Below are positions 25,060-34,029 of a stretch of 64,000 bases of DNA, one piece after another. The position numbers and the translations under genes are program-made. The DNA lies in the NCBI GenBank assembly GCA_046328525.1, contig JAXLWK010000005.1, positions 372,001 to 436,000 on the forward strand, in the 5' to 3' direction. Each line of letters opens with the position of its first letter. The first letter of the stretch is position 1. The stretch is from JBDHWG01 sp046328525. GTDB lineage: Bacteria; Chloroflexota; Anaerolineae; Epilineales; JAHCIE01. The notes beneath the pieces are model-generated. The model was not told where the DNA came from, did no database searches, and saw nothing but the letters and a program-made list of their open reading frames with translations.

Positions 25060-27624
25060 TCACTCGAGGGCGACGCGGCTGACCGCCACGCCGAGCCGCC
25101 GCGTGTCGCCACCGCCCGGTGTGAAGGTCGGGCTGGTCAGCCGCACGACCGCCACATCCGACGCGGGGAGGCCGGCAGGCAGGGGCAGCCGGTACTCGGC
25201 CAGCCCAGGCGCTGCCTCGATCCGCCCGACACTCACCCCGTTCACGCTCACATCGACAGGTGTAGTGCTCGGCCCCGGCCCGGCCAGGCGCACGCTCAGC
25301 GTTTGGGCGTTGGCAGGCAGCGGAACGCGCACCGACGCGTCGCCGTTCGTCCAACGGAACGGCCCGTTGTCGCCGCTTTCGCGCCCGTACCAGCCGCCCA
25401 GCACGTTCAACGCATCGCCCCGGCCGAGCGTCACCTCGCCCGACCTGGGCTTGTCGGCCGTCTCGTAAACGTCCACGGCCATGCGGTAGGTGAGCCACTG
25501 GGTCGGTGGGCGGTCGAACGGCGCTTCCAGCGTGGGCATGTCGAACTGCGTCCCTCCCGCCGCAACAAACGCGACACCCGTCGGCGCGAAGCCGGCGACC
25601 GAGTCGTCGGCCACGACGTACACCTTGCGCCCGGCGGCATCCCAGCCCCGGATCAGCCGGCCCAGGCGCTCAGGATTCGGCGCGCCGAGCAGCAGCAGCG
25701 AGTCGCGGCTGTGGAGGAACTGCAAGGGCAGGGCGAGCTGCGCCGCCGCGCCCATTGGGTCAGCCGCGGCGAACAGCACGATACTGTCTGGGGCGATCTG
25801 GTCGGCCAGCCGCGCCACCTGCGCGTCCGCCCCCGCCATCTCGCTCGACGCCGTGACGCTGAGCGTCTGCGGCAGCATACCCATGATGAAGGCGACGTAC
25901 AGCACGAGGGCGAGAGCGGCGCGCAAGGCCCTCACCCCTGCCCCTCTCCCAAAATGGGAGAGGGGGGCGGGGGGGTGAGGGAAAATCGCCGCGATCGCAT
26001 ACCCGGCGTACAAGGCGAAGGCCGGGAACACGGCCGGCACGTAGCGGCGTACCATGTAGATGTGGCGTGGGCTGTTGAGCGGGTTCCACAGGTAGAGAAT
26101 CGCGAAGAACAGGCCCACCGCCAGGACGAGCCACGCCTGCCGCAGCGGTCCTCGGTAGACCGCCCACGCCGCGCCACCGGCCGCGAGCGCAACGCCCAGG
26201 GGCGAGAGATACCAGCCGAGCTGCACCAGGCTGAGATGCGGGTACGCCGTCACGGAGCCAGAGTACCAGTTGCTCCAAGTCAGCGGCTCGCCGGTCAGGG
26301 GGCGGATGAGGTAGGCCCACGCCGCCAGGGCGACGATGCCGAGGGCGGCCGCGGCCCGCCACGCTGTGCCACTCACTCGCTTGAAGATGCCGCGCCGCTG
26401 CGCCCACCAGAGCGCGGCCGCGATCAGGGCAACCCCCGCCAGCGCGGCCAGCGCCAGGACGGCCAGGCGCGCGACGGCGGGCAGGGCGACGGTCGTCGCG
26501 CGGATGTAGGGCGCGGCGAAGAGCAGGGCGTGTAGCCCGGCGGCCAGGGCGAGCGCCACCATCGGCACGAAGAACGCGCCCGTGCCGCGAAAGCGCTGCG
26601 AGAGCCACGGTAGAGACGCGCCATGGCGCGTCTCTACCGGAGGCCGCAAGATGAGCCACACGGCCAGGCCGGCCGGGAGCGCCAGGATGAAAGGCGTGTC
26701 AATGCGGGTGAGCAGCACCCCGCCGAGGGCCAGCGCCGCCAGCCGGCCGAGGCGTTTCGGCAGGCCCGTGGCGACGTAGACACTGAAGGCGTAGACGCCG
26801 GCCCACAGCAGCGCCTGGGTCAGCGCCTCGGATGTGGTGTAACGGCTGAACCACACCTGCGGCGCGAGCAGCGTCAGGGCCAGCGCGCCCAGGCCGGCGG
26901 CGACCTCGCCGAAGGCCCACCGGCCGGCGAAGTAGACACCCAGCACGCCGAGCGCGCCCCACAGCGGCAGCATCCACAGGCTGCCCCACACACCGCCGAC
27001 GTCGTAGGCGATGGCGAGCCAGATAGGGTGCAGCGGGAAGACCTGGGGGACGCTGACGCCGCGCGCCGCGTCCACGACGTAGAAATCCGGGAAGCGCAGG
27101 GGCATGCCCGGCGTCTCCGGCACATCGCGCACGAACATGGCGCGGTCGTCCGCGGTCATGTCGGCGAGCAGCGGCTCGCGCAGGGCCAGGCTGCCGTGGC
27201 GGGCAATCTGCGCCCCGGCCGCGACGTAGGAGCCGGCGGCCGAAGCGCCGAGGATGGTCTCGTGAGGGCGGCCAAAGACGACGAAGGCGAAGAGGAACAG
27301 CGCCAGGGGCAGCGCATCAGCGCGGGTCGGACGCGGGAGACGCGGGCGCGGCCGGCCGGCGAGCAGCCACGCGGCCAGGCTCCCGCCCAGCGCCAGGAGC
27401 ATAGTCAGGCCGAGCCGGTAGACGCCCAGGTCAGCGAGGACGAGCGCGACGACCCCCGTCAGGACGGCCCCGGCGATGGCAGCGCGCCAGACGGCCTCGA
27501 CCACGCCGCTGGCGCGGGCGCGCGCGTCGGCGGGCGCGGGTAGGCACAGCAGGGCAGCAGCGCCGGGTAGCGCCATCAGCAGCGGCAGGAAGAGAAGCAG
27601 CCACGCCGGCGCCGGGCTTCCCAT
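25060..27624 (-). CDS. Polytopic GT-C/ArnT-like membrane protein with soluble C-terminal domain
   Basis: An 854-residue protein with about twelve hydrophobic segments in the first 610 residues, then a soluble beta-rich domain of about 220 residues. Features such as GRPHETILGASAAGSYVAAG, a FPLHPIWLAI loop and SRYTTSEALTQALLWAGV fit PMT/ArnT-type (GT39-like) glycosyltransferases that take sugars from polyprenyl carriers outside the membrane. Two genomic palindromes are read in frame in inter-helix loops (26609-26638 and 25929-25981). It sits five bases from both neighbours and is almost certainly cotranscribed with them. An integral role in glycan assembly is likely; the reaction is inferred. 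Confidence 0.78.
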   Translation of the reverse strand: MGSPAPAWLLLFLPLLMALPGAAALLCLPAPADARARASGVVEAVWRAAIAGAVLTGVVALVLADLGVYRLGLTMLLALGGSLAAWLLAGRPRPRLPRPTRADALPLALFLFAFVVFGRPHETILGASAAGSYVAAGAQIARHGSLALREPLLADMTADDRAMFVRDVPETPGMPLRFPDFYVVDAARGVSVPQVFPLHPIWLAIAYDVGGVWGSLWMLPLWGALGVLGVYFAGRWAFGEVAAGLGALALTLLAPQVWFSRYTTSEALTQALLWAGVYAFSVYVATGLPKRLGRLAALALGGVLLTRIDTPFILALPAGLAVWLILRPPVETRHGASLPWLSQRFRGTGAFFVPMVALALAAGLHALLFAAPYIRATTVALPAVARLAVLALAALAGVALIAAALWWAQRRGIFKRVSGTAWRAAAALGIVALAAWAYLIRPLTGEPLTWSNWYSGSVTAYPHLSLVQLGWYLSPLGVALAAGGAAWAVYRGPLRQAWLVLAVGLFFAILYLWNPLNSPRHIYMVRRYVPAVFPAFALYAGYAIAAIFPHPPAPLSHFGRGAGVRALRAALALVLYVAFIMGMLPQTLSVTASSEMAGADAQVARLADQIAPDSIVLFAAADPMGAAAQLALPLQFLHSRDSLLLLGAPNPERLGRLIRGWDAAGRKVYVVADDSVAGFAPTGVAFVAAGGTQFDMPTLEAPFDRPPTQWLTYRMAVDVYETADKPRSGEVTLGRGDALNVLGGWYGRESGDNGPFRWTNGDASVRVPLPANAQTLSVRLAGPGPSTTPVDVSVNGVSVGRIEAAPGLAEYRLPLPAGLPASDVAVVRLTSPTFTPGGGDTRRLGVAVSRVALE
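25929..25981. repeat. CCCTCACCCC palindrome in frame in a membrane protein gene
   Basis: About 53 bases: CCCTCACCCC at the left pairs with GGGGGTGAGGG at the right around CTCTCCCAAAATGGGAGAG. It is translated as a Pro/Gly/Arg-rich loop between two hydrophobic helices. Confidence 0.85.
26609..26638. repeat. 30-bp perfect palindrome in frame in a membrane protein gene
   Basis: GGTAGAGACGCGCCA continues into its own exact reverse complement, 30 bases in all. Read in frame it gives VETRHGASLP between two hydrophobic segments. A near-identical copy lies between genes at 39717-39744. Confidence 0.9.
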
Positions 27625-27629
27625 GGCGG

Positions 27630-28856
27630 CTAGGCGCTCGCGCCGGGCGGCGCGGGGGCGGCGGAGAAGTCGAGATCAACGCCGACGCGCTCCAGGGCGG
27701 CCAGGTACTTCGCGTCCACCACATCCCAGCGGTAGTTCGCGGCGACGTAGCGTCGGCCCTGCGCGCCCAGGGCGGCCCGCAGCGGCGCATCCCGCAGCAG
27801 GCGCTCCAGGCACACGGCGAACTCCTCGCTCGTCTCGTAGAACAGGCCGCCGTTGGACGCCAGGCACAGCCCCTTGACCACCTCGCACGCGCCGTTCGCC
27901 AGCAGCGGCGCGCCCGTCTGCCACGCTTCGAGCGTCACCATGGACAGGCTCTCGAAGCGCGACGGCATGACGAAGACGGTCGCGGCGGCGAGGGCGTCGG
28001 CCTTCTCCTCGTCCGACAGGAAGCCCAGGGCCACAACGTCCGGCCGCTTCGGGACGGGCATGACCGGCCGGCCGACGAGGACGAGGGTCACGGGGGCGCG
28101 GCGCTGCGCCTGGTAGCGCTCGAAGAAGTCCAACAGCTCGTCCACGCCCTTGTGGCGGTCAATGCGGCCCACGTACAGGAGGATGTCGCCGCTGAGGCCG
28201 TGCCTGGCCCGGAAGCGGGCCGCGTCCCCCGCCGCCGCCTCGACGCCGACGCCTGTGACCAGCCCTGGCACATCGGTGTTGTGGAACAGGCGCTGCACCA
28301 TCTCGCGCTCAGCGTCGGTGTTGTAGAGGATGACGCGGGGCAGGAAGAACACGCTGCGGTACAGGTTGAGGTAGATGGGCGGCTCATCGTGGGCCGTCGG
28401 CACGAGGATGGCGCGGTCGGGTACGAGGTGGAGGCCGAGGAGCGTGGGCGAGTAGAGGTAGGTAAAGAAGATGAAGGCGTCGTAGGTCTCGCGCCCGCGT
28501 GCAATCGCGTCGAACAGGCCGGGGGCGAAGGGGCCAAGCTCCAGGTTCCATGCCAGCTCGGCCAGCAGACCCTGCGCCGGCAGCCCGCCCTGTTGCAGCA
28601 GGGCGTAGGTGTCGCGCCCGACGGCCTGGGTTGGGAAGCGGTGGACGGTGACGCCGTTGATGGCCGTCACGCCCGGCGGGTAGTGGTTCGGCCAGTGCGA
28701 GTAGTCCCTGGCGCACGTCGTCAGGACATCTACGTCCACCCAGCGCGTCAGGCGCTCGGCGACGGCGCGGCAGTGCTGCTCGGCGCCGCCGTTGACGTCA
28801 GCGCCGTAGCGCTGCACGACGAAGGCGATGCGCGGCCGGCGGTTAGCCACATTCAC
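27630..28856 (-). CDS. Glycosyltransferase family 4
   Basis: A 408-residue GT-B enzyme with IAFVVQRYGADVNGGAEQHC in the acceptor domain and ILLYVGRIDRHKGVDELL, PSRFESLSMVTLEAW and the usual glycine-rich GACEVVKG in the donor domain. Start is either GTG at 28856 or GTG at 28850; the second has GGAG five bases upstream. It begins the second half of the glycan cluster, just after a long inverted repeat (28874-28973) that separates it from the coiled-coil protein gene. Transcription could continue through that repeat or restart there; no clear promoter is seen. Confidence 0.88.
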   Translation of the reverse strand: MNVANRRPRIAFVVQRYGADVNGGAEQHCRAVAERLTRWVDVDVLTTCARDYSHWPNHYPPGVTAINGVTVHRFPTQAVGRDTYALLQQGGLPAQGLLAELAWNLELGPFAPGLFDAIARGRETYDAFIFFTYLYSPTLLGLHLVPDRAILVPTAHDEPPIYLNLYRSVFFLPRVILYNTDAEREMVQRLFHNTDVPGLVTGVGVEAAAGDAARFRARHGLSGDILLYVGRIDRHKGVDELLDFFERYQAQRRAPVTLVLVGRPVMPVPKRPDVVALGFLSDEEKADALAAATVFVMPSRFESLSMVTLEAWQTGAPLLANGACEVVKGLCLASNGGLFYETSEEFAVCLERLLRDAPLRAALGAQGRRYVAANYRWDVVDAKYLAALERVGVDLDFSAAPAPPGASA

Positions 28857-28873
28857 TCCGATGCACGGACTCC

Positions 28874-28973
28874 TGGACCACGAAAGACACGAAGGGGCAC
28901 GAAAGGCGCGAAAAGGCCCCTCCTGGCGTTAACCTTTCGCGTTTTTCGTGTGCTTTCGTACCTTTCGTGATCC
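28874..28973. repeat. GGACCACGAAAG inverted repeat, uninterrupted copy
   Basis: About 100 bases, with GGACCACGAAAG... at the left and ...CTTTCGTGATCC at the right. It is the complete form of the element split at 4616-4871. Confidence 0.85.
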
Positions 28974-28988
28974 AACGCCTTTCCATAG

Positions 28989-29387
28989 TTACTCCTCTGC
29001 CTCGTTCGGCTGTACGGCTGCTGCTTCCAGCGCCGCGAGTCGCTCCTCCAGCGCGGCCACCTGGCGCGTCAGGTCGCCTAGCAGGCGCACCACGGCCAGG
29101 TTAAACTCGTTCTGCTGCTGGAGCATCGGCCGCACATACCACTTGGTCGAAACCGAATTCCAGCCTTCGCGGACGCCGGCGATGGCTGGCCCTAGCACGG
29201 GAACCTGCGACAGGAACGGGCGCTCGAACACGGCCGCCTGCCGCTCCAGCACGTCCAGGCGGCGGGCGATGGCGTCGGTGGACGGCGGCGGCGTGGACGG
29301 GGCGGGCGCGCGCGCGGCCTGGATCTCGGCGCGCAGCTCGGCCATCAGCGCGGCCACGTCTACGGTGGGCGCTGCGTCATCGGCCAT
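28989..29387 (-). CDS. Coiled-coil protein of the glycan cluster, WYVRPMLQQQNEFN family
   Basis: A 132-residue protein with no recognised enzymatic domain. An N-terminal disordered Ala/Pro stretch is followed by PVLGPAIAGVREGWNSV, then TKWYVRPMLQQQNEFNLAVV and a C-terminal coiled coil (LLGDLTRQVAALEERLAALEAA). It shares the WY..P...QQN.FN core and coiled coil with the product of 35079-35531 in the same operon. Its ATG overlaps the TGA of the methyltransferase gene (ATGA), which indicates translational coupling. A scaffold or subunit of a glycosylation/methylation complex is plausible but unproven. Confidence 0.8.
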   Translation of the reverse strand: MADDAAPTVDVAALMAELRAEIQAARAPAPSTPPPSTDAIARRLDVLERQAAVFERPFLSQVPVLGPAIAGVREGWNSVSTKWYVRPMLQQQNEFNLAVVRLLGDLTRQVAALEERLAALEAAAVQPNEAEE

Positions 29388-30511
29388 CACGCGCCGTCCT
29401 CGACCCGGAGCCGGCCGCGTAGCACCGGCGAGCCGAAATCCTCGAACCACGCCAATCCCTCGGCCACCATGTCGAACTCGACGATGTAGTCGCCCGGCTC
29501 CGTCGGCGCTTTGAGATGGATGGCGAGCGTCGCCTGCTCGCCTGGCCCCAGGTCATGGGGCAGCGCGGCGCGGCCCCAGTCCCAGACGCCGATCTCGTCC
29601 TCATCGGCCACGTGCGCGCCCAGGCGCACCATGCCGCGCTCGCCCCCGTTCGCGCCCTGGGACGGCCAACGGGTGATGCCGCGATTCTCGACGCCGACCG
29701 TGTAGAGCAGGTCATCGCCGGCCGCAGCACTGGTCGGCCCGCCGGCCAGCGTCAAGCGCGCCTCTGTTCGTCCCAGCAGATTGGAGGACACGGTCGCCGG
29801 CTTGCGGCATGCCAGGACGGCCCGCGCGCCGATCTCGGCGACCACGGTCACTTCCTCGAATCCGACGTTCTCCAGCATGGCTTTGGCGCACGCCGTCGTC
29901 GGGATGAACCAGTTGAAGGCCGGCTCGGAGGCGTCGGACGGGTTCTCGACGTACACCAGGGGGTGCAGGTTGCGGTCAACGCCGCCGAAGGGGATGTGGA
30001 GCGTGGGCGGCGCGATCTCCGGCGGGAGGATGGCCGTCTCGACGATGAGCGTATCCTTCGTGACGGCAAAGAGGTTCTCCAACGCCAGGATGAGGTGCTT
30101 GAGGTGGTAGATCAGGCCGAGGGCCAGAACGTAGTCGAACTGGCCGACGGTGGCCGGCCGAATGTCGTACACGGACATGCGCTCGAACTCGATGTCGAGG
30201 TCCAGCGCCCGGCGCACGAAGCGCGCCTGGGCCACCTCGCGCCGCTGGGAGTCGACGCCCAGCACACGCGCCGCGCCGCGCCGCTTCGCCTCGACCGCGT
30301 AGAAGCCGCCGTTGCAGCCAATGTCGAGCACGGTCTTGCCGCTGAGGTCGTCGGGCAGTGCCTGGCGCACCAGCATCCAGGTCGGCATGGGGTGATCCAC
30401 CGGCTCGCCGGCGATGCTGCTGTCCTTGGTGTAGACGCCGGGCGCCAGCTCAATGCGGTGGAACCACGGGGCCAGGCGCTCCACGCCGGCGCGCATCTCT
30501 TCGGGTGTCAT
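29387..30511 (-). CDS. SAM-dependent methyltransferase, CmoB/DUF1698-like, with a C-terminal beta domain
   Basis: A 374-residue class I methyltransferase. The SAM-binding motif is VLDIGCNGGFYAVEAKRRGA, followed by GVDSQRREVAQA and ALGLIYHLKHLI. The core resembles CmoB/DUF1698 proteins, but the setting in a glycan operon suggests sugar or lipid-carrier methylation rather than tRNA modification. From about residue 250 a beta-sandwich-like domain is appended (LLYTVGVENRGITRWPS... EPGDYIVEFDMVAEGLAWF), similar in pattern to domains in other glycan-modifying proteins. GAGAGGAG precedes the ATG. It overlaps the next gene by four bases. Confidence 0.82.
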   Translation of the reverse strand: MTPEEMRAGVERLAPWFHRIELAPGVYTKDSSIAGEPVDHPMPTWMLVRQALPDDLSGKTVLDIGCNGGFYAVEAKRRGAARVLGVDSQRREVAQARFVRRALDLDIEFERMSVYDIRPATVGQFDYVLALGLIYHLKHLILALENLFAVTKDTLIVETAILPPEIAPPTLHIPFGGVDRNLHPLVYVENPSDASEPAFNWFIPTTACAKAMLENVGFEEVTVVAEIGARAVLACRKPATVSSNLLGRTEARLTLAGGPTSAAAGDDLLYTVGVENRGITRWPSQGANGGERGMVRLGAHVADEDEIGVWDWGRAALPHDLGPGEQATLAIHLKAPTEPGDYIVEFDMVAEGLAWFEDFGSPVLRGRLRVEDGA

Positions 30512-30539
30512 CGTTGCTCCTCTCTCTCGCCCGTCGGCG

Positions 30540-32792
30540 CTACGGTGTCCTCAGATCAATCGAGCTGACCGCGAAACCAAGCTGCCGCTCATCGCGTTCG
30601 CCGTAGTTGGCGGGTTGGAAATTGCCTGCTTCGAGCCTCAGCGAAATGTCTTGCGGGCCGGCGACCAGCGCGATGGGGATGGACACTGTCTTGCCGGCGG
30701 TGACGGGCACAGACGTGGGCGCGCCGTCGGCGGCGGTGACGATGAGCGTACCCGTCTCGCCCGTTCCGCCGGGCGCGGCCGGCTGCGCCAGGGACACGGT
30801 CTTGATGCGCAGCGTGGCGGGCTGCGCCGTGGGCGACACGACGCTGAGGCTCGCCGGTGATGTGGCCCAGCGCGCCTGCCCTTCCCAGGGATACCAGTTG
30901 GTCTTCAGGGCCATTGTCAGCGGAACGCTGGCCGTGTCGGCCGGCGGCTGCACCTGATACACCGCGACCTGCTCGTCCTCGTACACTGGCGGCGCGTTGG
31001 GGAACGCCGCGCTGACAAAAGCGGCGGCCTGCCGGTCGGCCCAGGAGCCTGCCTCGAAGCCACCCGGCCCCGGCTGGGGCTTGTGGCGCACGACGTAGCG
31101 ATAGTTGTTCGCGGCGAGGTAGTCCTGGGCATTGGGCAGGCACGTCGTCGGCCGGCCGTTGACGGTGACATCGGGCGTGCTGGCGTCCGAGAGCAGCAGG
31201 CACGGAAACAGGGGGTGGCTCTGGTAGCTGCGCGCCAGGTAGCCCATGGCGATGCCCTTGCCGTGGGTCATCTGATACGCCATGTACCGCGCCGAGAAGT
31301 CAATGACGCTGTCCTTGGGGTTTAGCGCGATGGGCAGATCGAAGACGCCGTACATCTCCGGGTCCTGGGCGATCTTCTGGTACAACTCGGGCGCGGCCGG
31401 CGGGCGGAACTGCGTCCACGGCTGCGGCCAGGTCTCCAGGAAGAGCAGGCCAAACGCGGCCACCAGGATGGCGGTGCTGTAGCGCGGCCACCGCCCCATC
31501 AGCCACATCAGCCCGAAGCCGGCGGCGACGGAGAGGGCGCACGACGCGACCTCGACGAAGCGCCCCGGCGTGCGCATGAAGCTCAGGCCCGGCATCTCGG
31601 TCAGGATGGCATAGGGCAGCGCCAGCGGCAAACGATACACCGTAAACTCGCGGTGGCCTAGCAGCCGCAGCGCCGGACCGGCGGCGAAGATGAAGCCGAC
31701 GACGGCGACGATCAGCCAGGGTCGGGCGGCGCGGCGCGCTTTCGCGGCGGCGACGATGCCGAGCAGCAGCCCGACAACGGTGATGGACACGGCCGTCTCG
31801 ATGTTGCGGTAGACACCGTGGGCGGCCGCCCACTGCGTGGCGGCGGCGCCGAGCAGGGCGCTGAACTTGCTCGGCAGGAAGAACTCGATGGCGTCGGGCT
31901 GGAACGTCAGCGCCTCGAGGCGGTTGTCCAGGTTGAACAGCGGATTGCGGCTCGCGCGGGTGATCACCAGCAGCAACGGGCCGTTCAGGACGAGAGCGGC
32001 GGCGGCGAGGATCAGGCCCCGCGACGCCACGATGCGCCGCGTCCCGCGCTCCGCCCAGATGAGCGCCGTGAGCCACAGCAGCGCGATGGCAAAGCCTGTG
32101 AGAATGTACTGCCAGCCGTGTTCCAGGATCAGCAGCAGCATCACGCCCGCCGTAGCGACGGCCCACCAGGGGCTGCGCTTGGGCTGAAGGGCGTACCACC
32201 ACGTCAACAGTGCGAGAGGAATCAGGGCCAGGAACGTGCGCTGCAAGTCGCCCAGCAGCCCGGCCAGGTGCATATTCGCCATCACGAAGAACGCGCCGGC
32301 GAAGAGGGCTACGTTGCGCGTGAGGCCGACGCCCCGCGCCAGCAGATAGGTAAAGAAGCCGGTCAGGGTGAAGCCTAGCAGGATTGCGCCGTTGTACGCA
32401 GCCACAGCGCCCCACGGCCAGAAGGGTAGACCGAGCGCCGCCTGCGCCGGCCCGGTGGCGTTGACGAGCATCGAGATGCCGACCGGGTAATACAACCCAG
32501 GAGCGTCGAACAACGGCTGGCGTCCCAGGAGCGCTTCTTTCAGATGCCAGAGTATCCAGAGGTTCTGGTACGGGTCGGCTTCGCTGCCATCGCTAGGTAC
32601 GGCGGTCGTGAAGTCGCGCGCCAGCGGCCAGGTGACGAGCAGACCTAGCACAAGGAAGAACAGGAGCGGCAGGCCGTAGGCCCACGCCAGCCGCGCCAGG
32701 CGTTCGCGGCGCAGCGAACGCGGCGGCGCATCGGCGGCCAAGCCGTCCGCCGCGGTGGGGGCGCGGGACAGGGACGCGCGATTGTCGGCCAT
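30540..32792 (-). CDS. Polytopic GT-C-like membrane protein
   Basis: A 750-residue protein with about a dozen hydrophobic segments in the first 460 residues and a soluble C-terminal part of about 290 residues. The first extracytoplasmic loop has acidic and aromatic residues (SDGSEADPYQNLWILWHLKEA) of the kind found at the active site of GT-C enzymes and YfhO-like proteins. Its ATG overlaps the TAA of the upstream 57-residue gene by one base. Assignment as a glycosyltransferase is inferred from topology and operon position. Confidence 0.72.
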   Translation of the reverse strand: MADNRASLSRAPTAADGLAADAPPRSLRRERLARLAWAYGLPLLFFLVLGLLVTWPLARDFTTAVPSDGSEADPYQNLWILWHLKEALLGRQPLFDAPGLYYPVGISMLVNATGPAQAALGLPFWPWGAVAAYNGAILLGFTLTGFFTYLLARGVGLTRNVALFAGAFFVMANMHLAGLLGDLQRTFLALIPLALLTWWYALQPKRSPWWAVATAGVMLLLILEHGWQYILTGFAIALLWLTALIWAERGTRRIVASRGLILAAAALVLNGPLLLVITRASRNPLFNLDNRLEALTFQPDAIEFFLPSKFSALLGAAATQWAAAHGVYRNIETAVSITVVGLLLGIVAAAKARRAARPWLIVAVVGFIFAAGPALRLLGHREFTVYRLPLALPYAILTEMPGLSFMRTPGRFVEVASCALSVAAGFGLMWLMGRWPRYSTAILVAAFGLLFLETWPQPWTQFRPPAAPELYQKIAQDPEMYGVFDLPIALNPKDSVIDFSARYMAYQMTHGKGIAMGYLARSYQSHPLFPCLLLSDASTPDVTVNGRPTTCLPNAQDYLAANNYRYVVRHKPQPGPGGFEAGSWADRQAAAFVSAAFPNAPPVYEDEQVAVYQVQPPADTASVPLTMALKTNWYPWEGQARWATSPASLSVVSPTAQPATLRIKTVSLAQPAAPGGTGETGTLIVTAADGAPTSVPVTAGKTVSIPIALVAGPQDISLRLEAGNFQPANYGERDERQLGFAVSSIDLRTP

Positions 32793-32965
32793 TAGCGCTC
32801 GTCCACCGGGGGCGACAGCCGCTCGGACACCTGACTCGCGGCGTCCAGGTCCAGGTCAAGCTCGACCAGGCACGCGGCCAGGTCGGCCAGCGGCATCACA
32901 TCGTCCTCGGTCAGGCCCATGCCGAGCAGCACGTCGGTCAGGGTCTCCAATAGCGTCTTGTTCAT
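32792..32965 (-). CDS. Small acidic protein of 57 residues in the glycan operon
   Basis: I do not recognise the family. The product (MNKTLLETLTDVLLGMGLT..., ending in SPPVDER) is acidic and largely helical, with LADLAACLVELDLDLDAAS in its middle. The gene is supported by its packing: its ATG overlaps the stop of the GT4 gene (ATGA, four bases) and its TAA overlaps the ATG of the membrane protein gene (TAATG). Such packing in an operon makes translation very likely. A small adaptor for the neighbouring enzymes is one possibility. Confidence 0.75.
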   Translation of the reverse strand: MNKTLLETLTDVLLGMGLTEDDVMPLADLAACLVELDLDLDAASQVSERLSPPVDER

Positions 32966-34017
32966 GGGATCATCTCGGTCAAGGCATGCACCACGGCGTC
33001 CCAGGTGATGCCGTCCACGCGGCGGTAGCCCGCCTCGCCCATCCGCTCCGCCTGCCCCTTGTCCGCCATCAGCCCATCCAGCGCCCGCGCCAGCCCCGCC
33101 ACGTCCTCGGGGTCGAACACGCAGCCGGTCTTGCCGTCCTTCACGAACTCCAGTGTCCCGCCGCTGTCCCGCGCCGTCACGACGGGCTTGCGCGACAGGA
33201 AGCCTTCCAGCGTGACGAAGCCGTAGTCCTCGTCGAACGGCGCGTAGTACACGGCGAGGGCGTGGGCGTAGAGGGTGATGAGGCGCTCTTCGTCCACAAA
33301 TCCCAGAAACTCCACCCGGTCCGCTACCCCTAGCTCCACGGCCAGCGCCTTGTTCGCCTCCAGCACCGGCCCCGTCCCGCCGATCACGGCGCGGATGCCG
33401 CTGCGGGTGTAGGGCATGGCCCGGATGAGCAGGTCGTTGCGCTTCTGGGGGTCCTGGCGGCTGACGGTGAAGACGTAGTCGCCGTAGCTCTCGCAGTGGT
33501 AGCGCTCGGCGCGGGGCGGCGGCTGGTACACCGGGGTGGCGCGCAGGCCATTGTAGCGTTGCAGCCGGTCGGCGACGGTGCGCGAGATGGCGTACAGCGC
33601 CCGCGCCTCGCCCAGCGTCTGCGTATCCAGGCGGCGGATCATGTCGGCATACGCCTGGTCGGCCGGCGAGTCGCTGAAATCGCTGTACGGCGTCCCCTGG
33701 AGATCATACGCCGAGCGGTGCTGGTGCATGAGCCACACAATCTTGCACGGGTGGCGCAGGACATACGACGGATATTGCAGGCAGATGACGGCGTCAATCT
33801 TCTGGCCGTGGCCCGGCACGTGGTCGAGGTTGAGCATCCGCCACGCCATCGCGCTCCGCAGGACATTCGGGCGCGGGTCGTCGGTGAACGGCAGGCCCAC
33901 GTAATCCACGCTGAACCCCTGCTCGCCCAGGGCGCGCACCAGACCCTGCGTCATCATCTCGGCCCCACCGACGGGGATAAACGGCGCTTCGGCGCTGCAC
34001 ACGACAATCCGCTTCAT
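32962..34017 (-). CDS. Glycosyltransferase family 4, paralogue A
   Basis: A 351-residue GT-B enzyme. It shows IVVCSAEAPFIPVGGAE in the first domain, DYVFTVSRQDPQKRNDLLI at the start of the donor domain and APFDEDYGFVTLEGFLSRKP as the E-x7-E region. The product of 34030-35082 is colinear along its full length (shared SYVLRHPCKIVWL, NGLRATP, CESYGDYVFTVSRQDP, ARDSGGTLEFV), so the pair is a tandem duplication. The longer first-domain loop seen in other GT4 members is missing. Sugar specificity unknown. Confidence 0.88.
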   Translation of the reverse strand: MKRIVVCSAEAPFIPVGGAEMMTQGLVRALGEQGFSVDYVGLPFTDDPRPNVLRSAMAWRMLNLDHVPGHGQKIDAVICLQYPSYVLRHPCKIVWLMHQHRSAYDLQGTPYSDFSDSPADQAYADMIRRLDTQTLGEARALYAISRTVADRLQRYNGLRATPVYQPPPRAERYHCESYGDYVFTVSRQDPQKRNDLLIRAMPYTRSGIRAVIGGTGPVLEANKALAVELGVADRVEFLGFVDEERLITLYAHALAVYYAPFDEDYGFVTLEGFLSRKPVVTARDSGGTLEFVKDGKTGCVFDPEDVAGLARALDGLMADKGQAERMGEAGYRRVDGITWDAVVHALTEMIP

Positions 34018-34029
34018 GTCCCCATTCCG

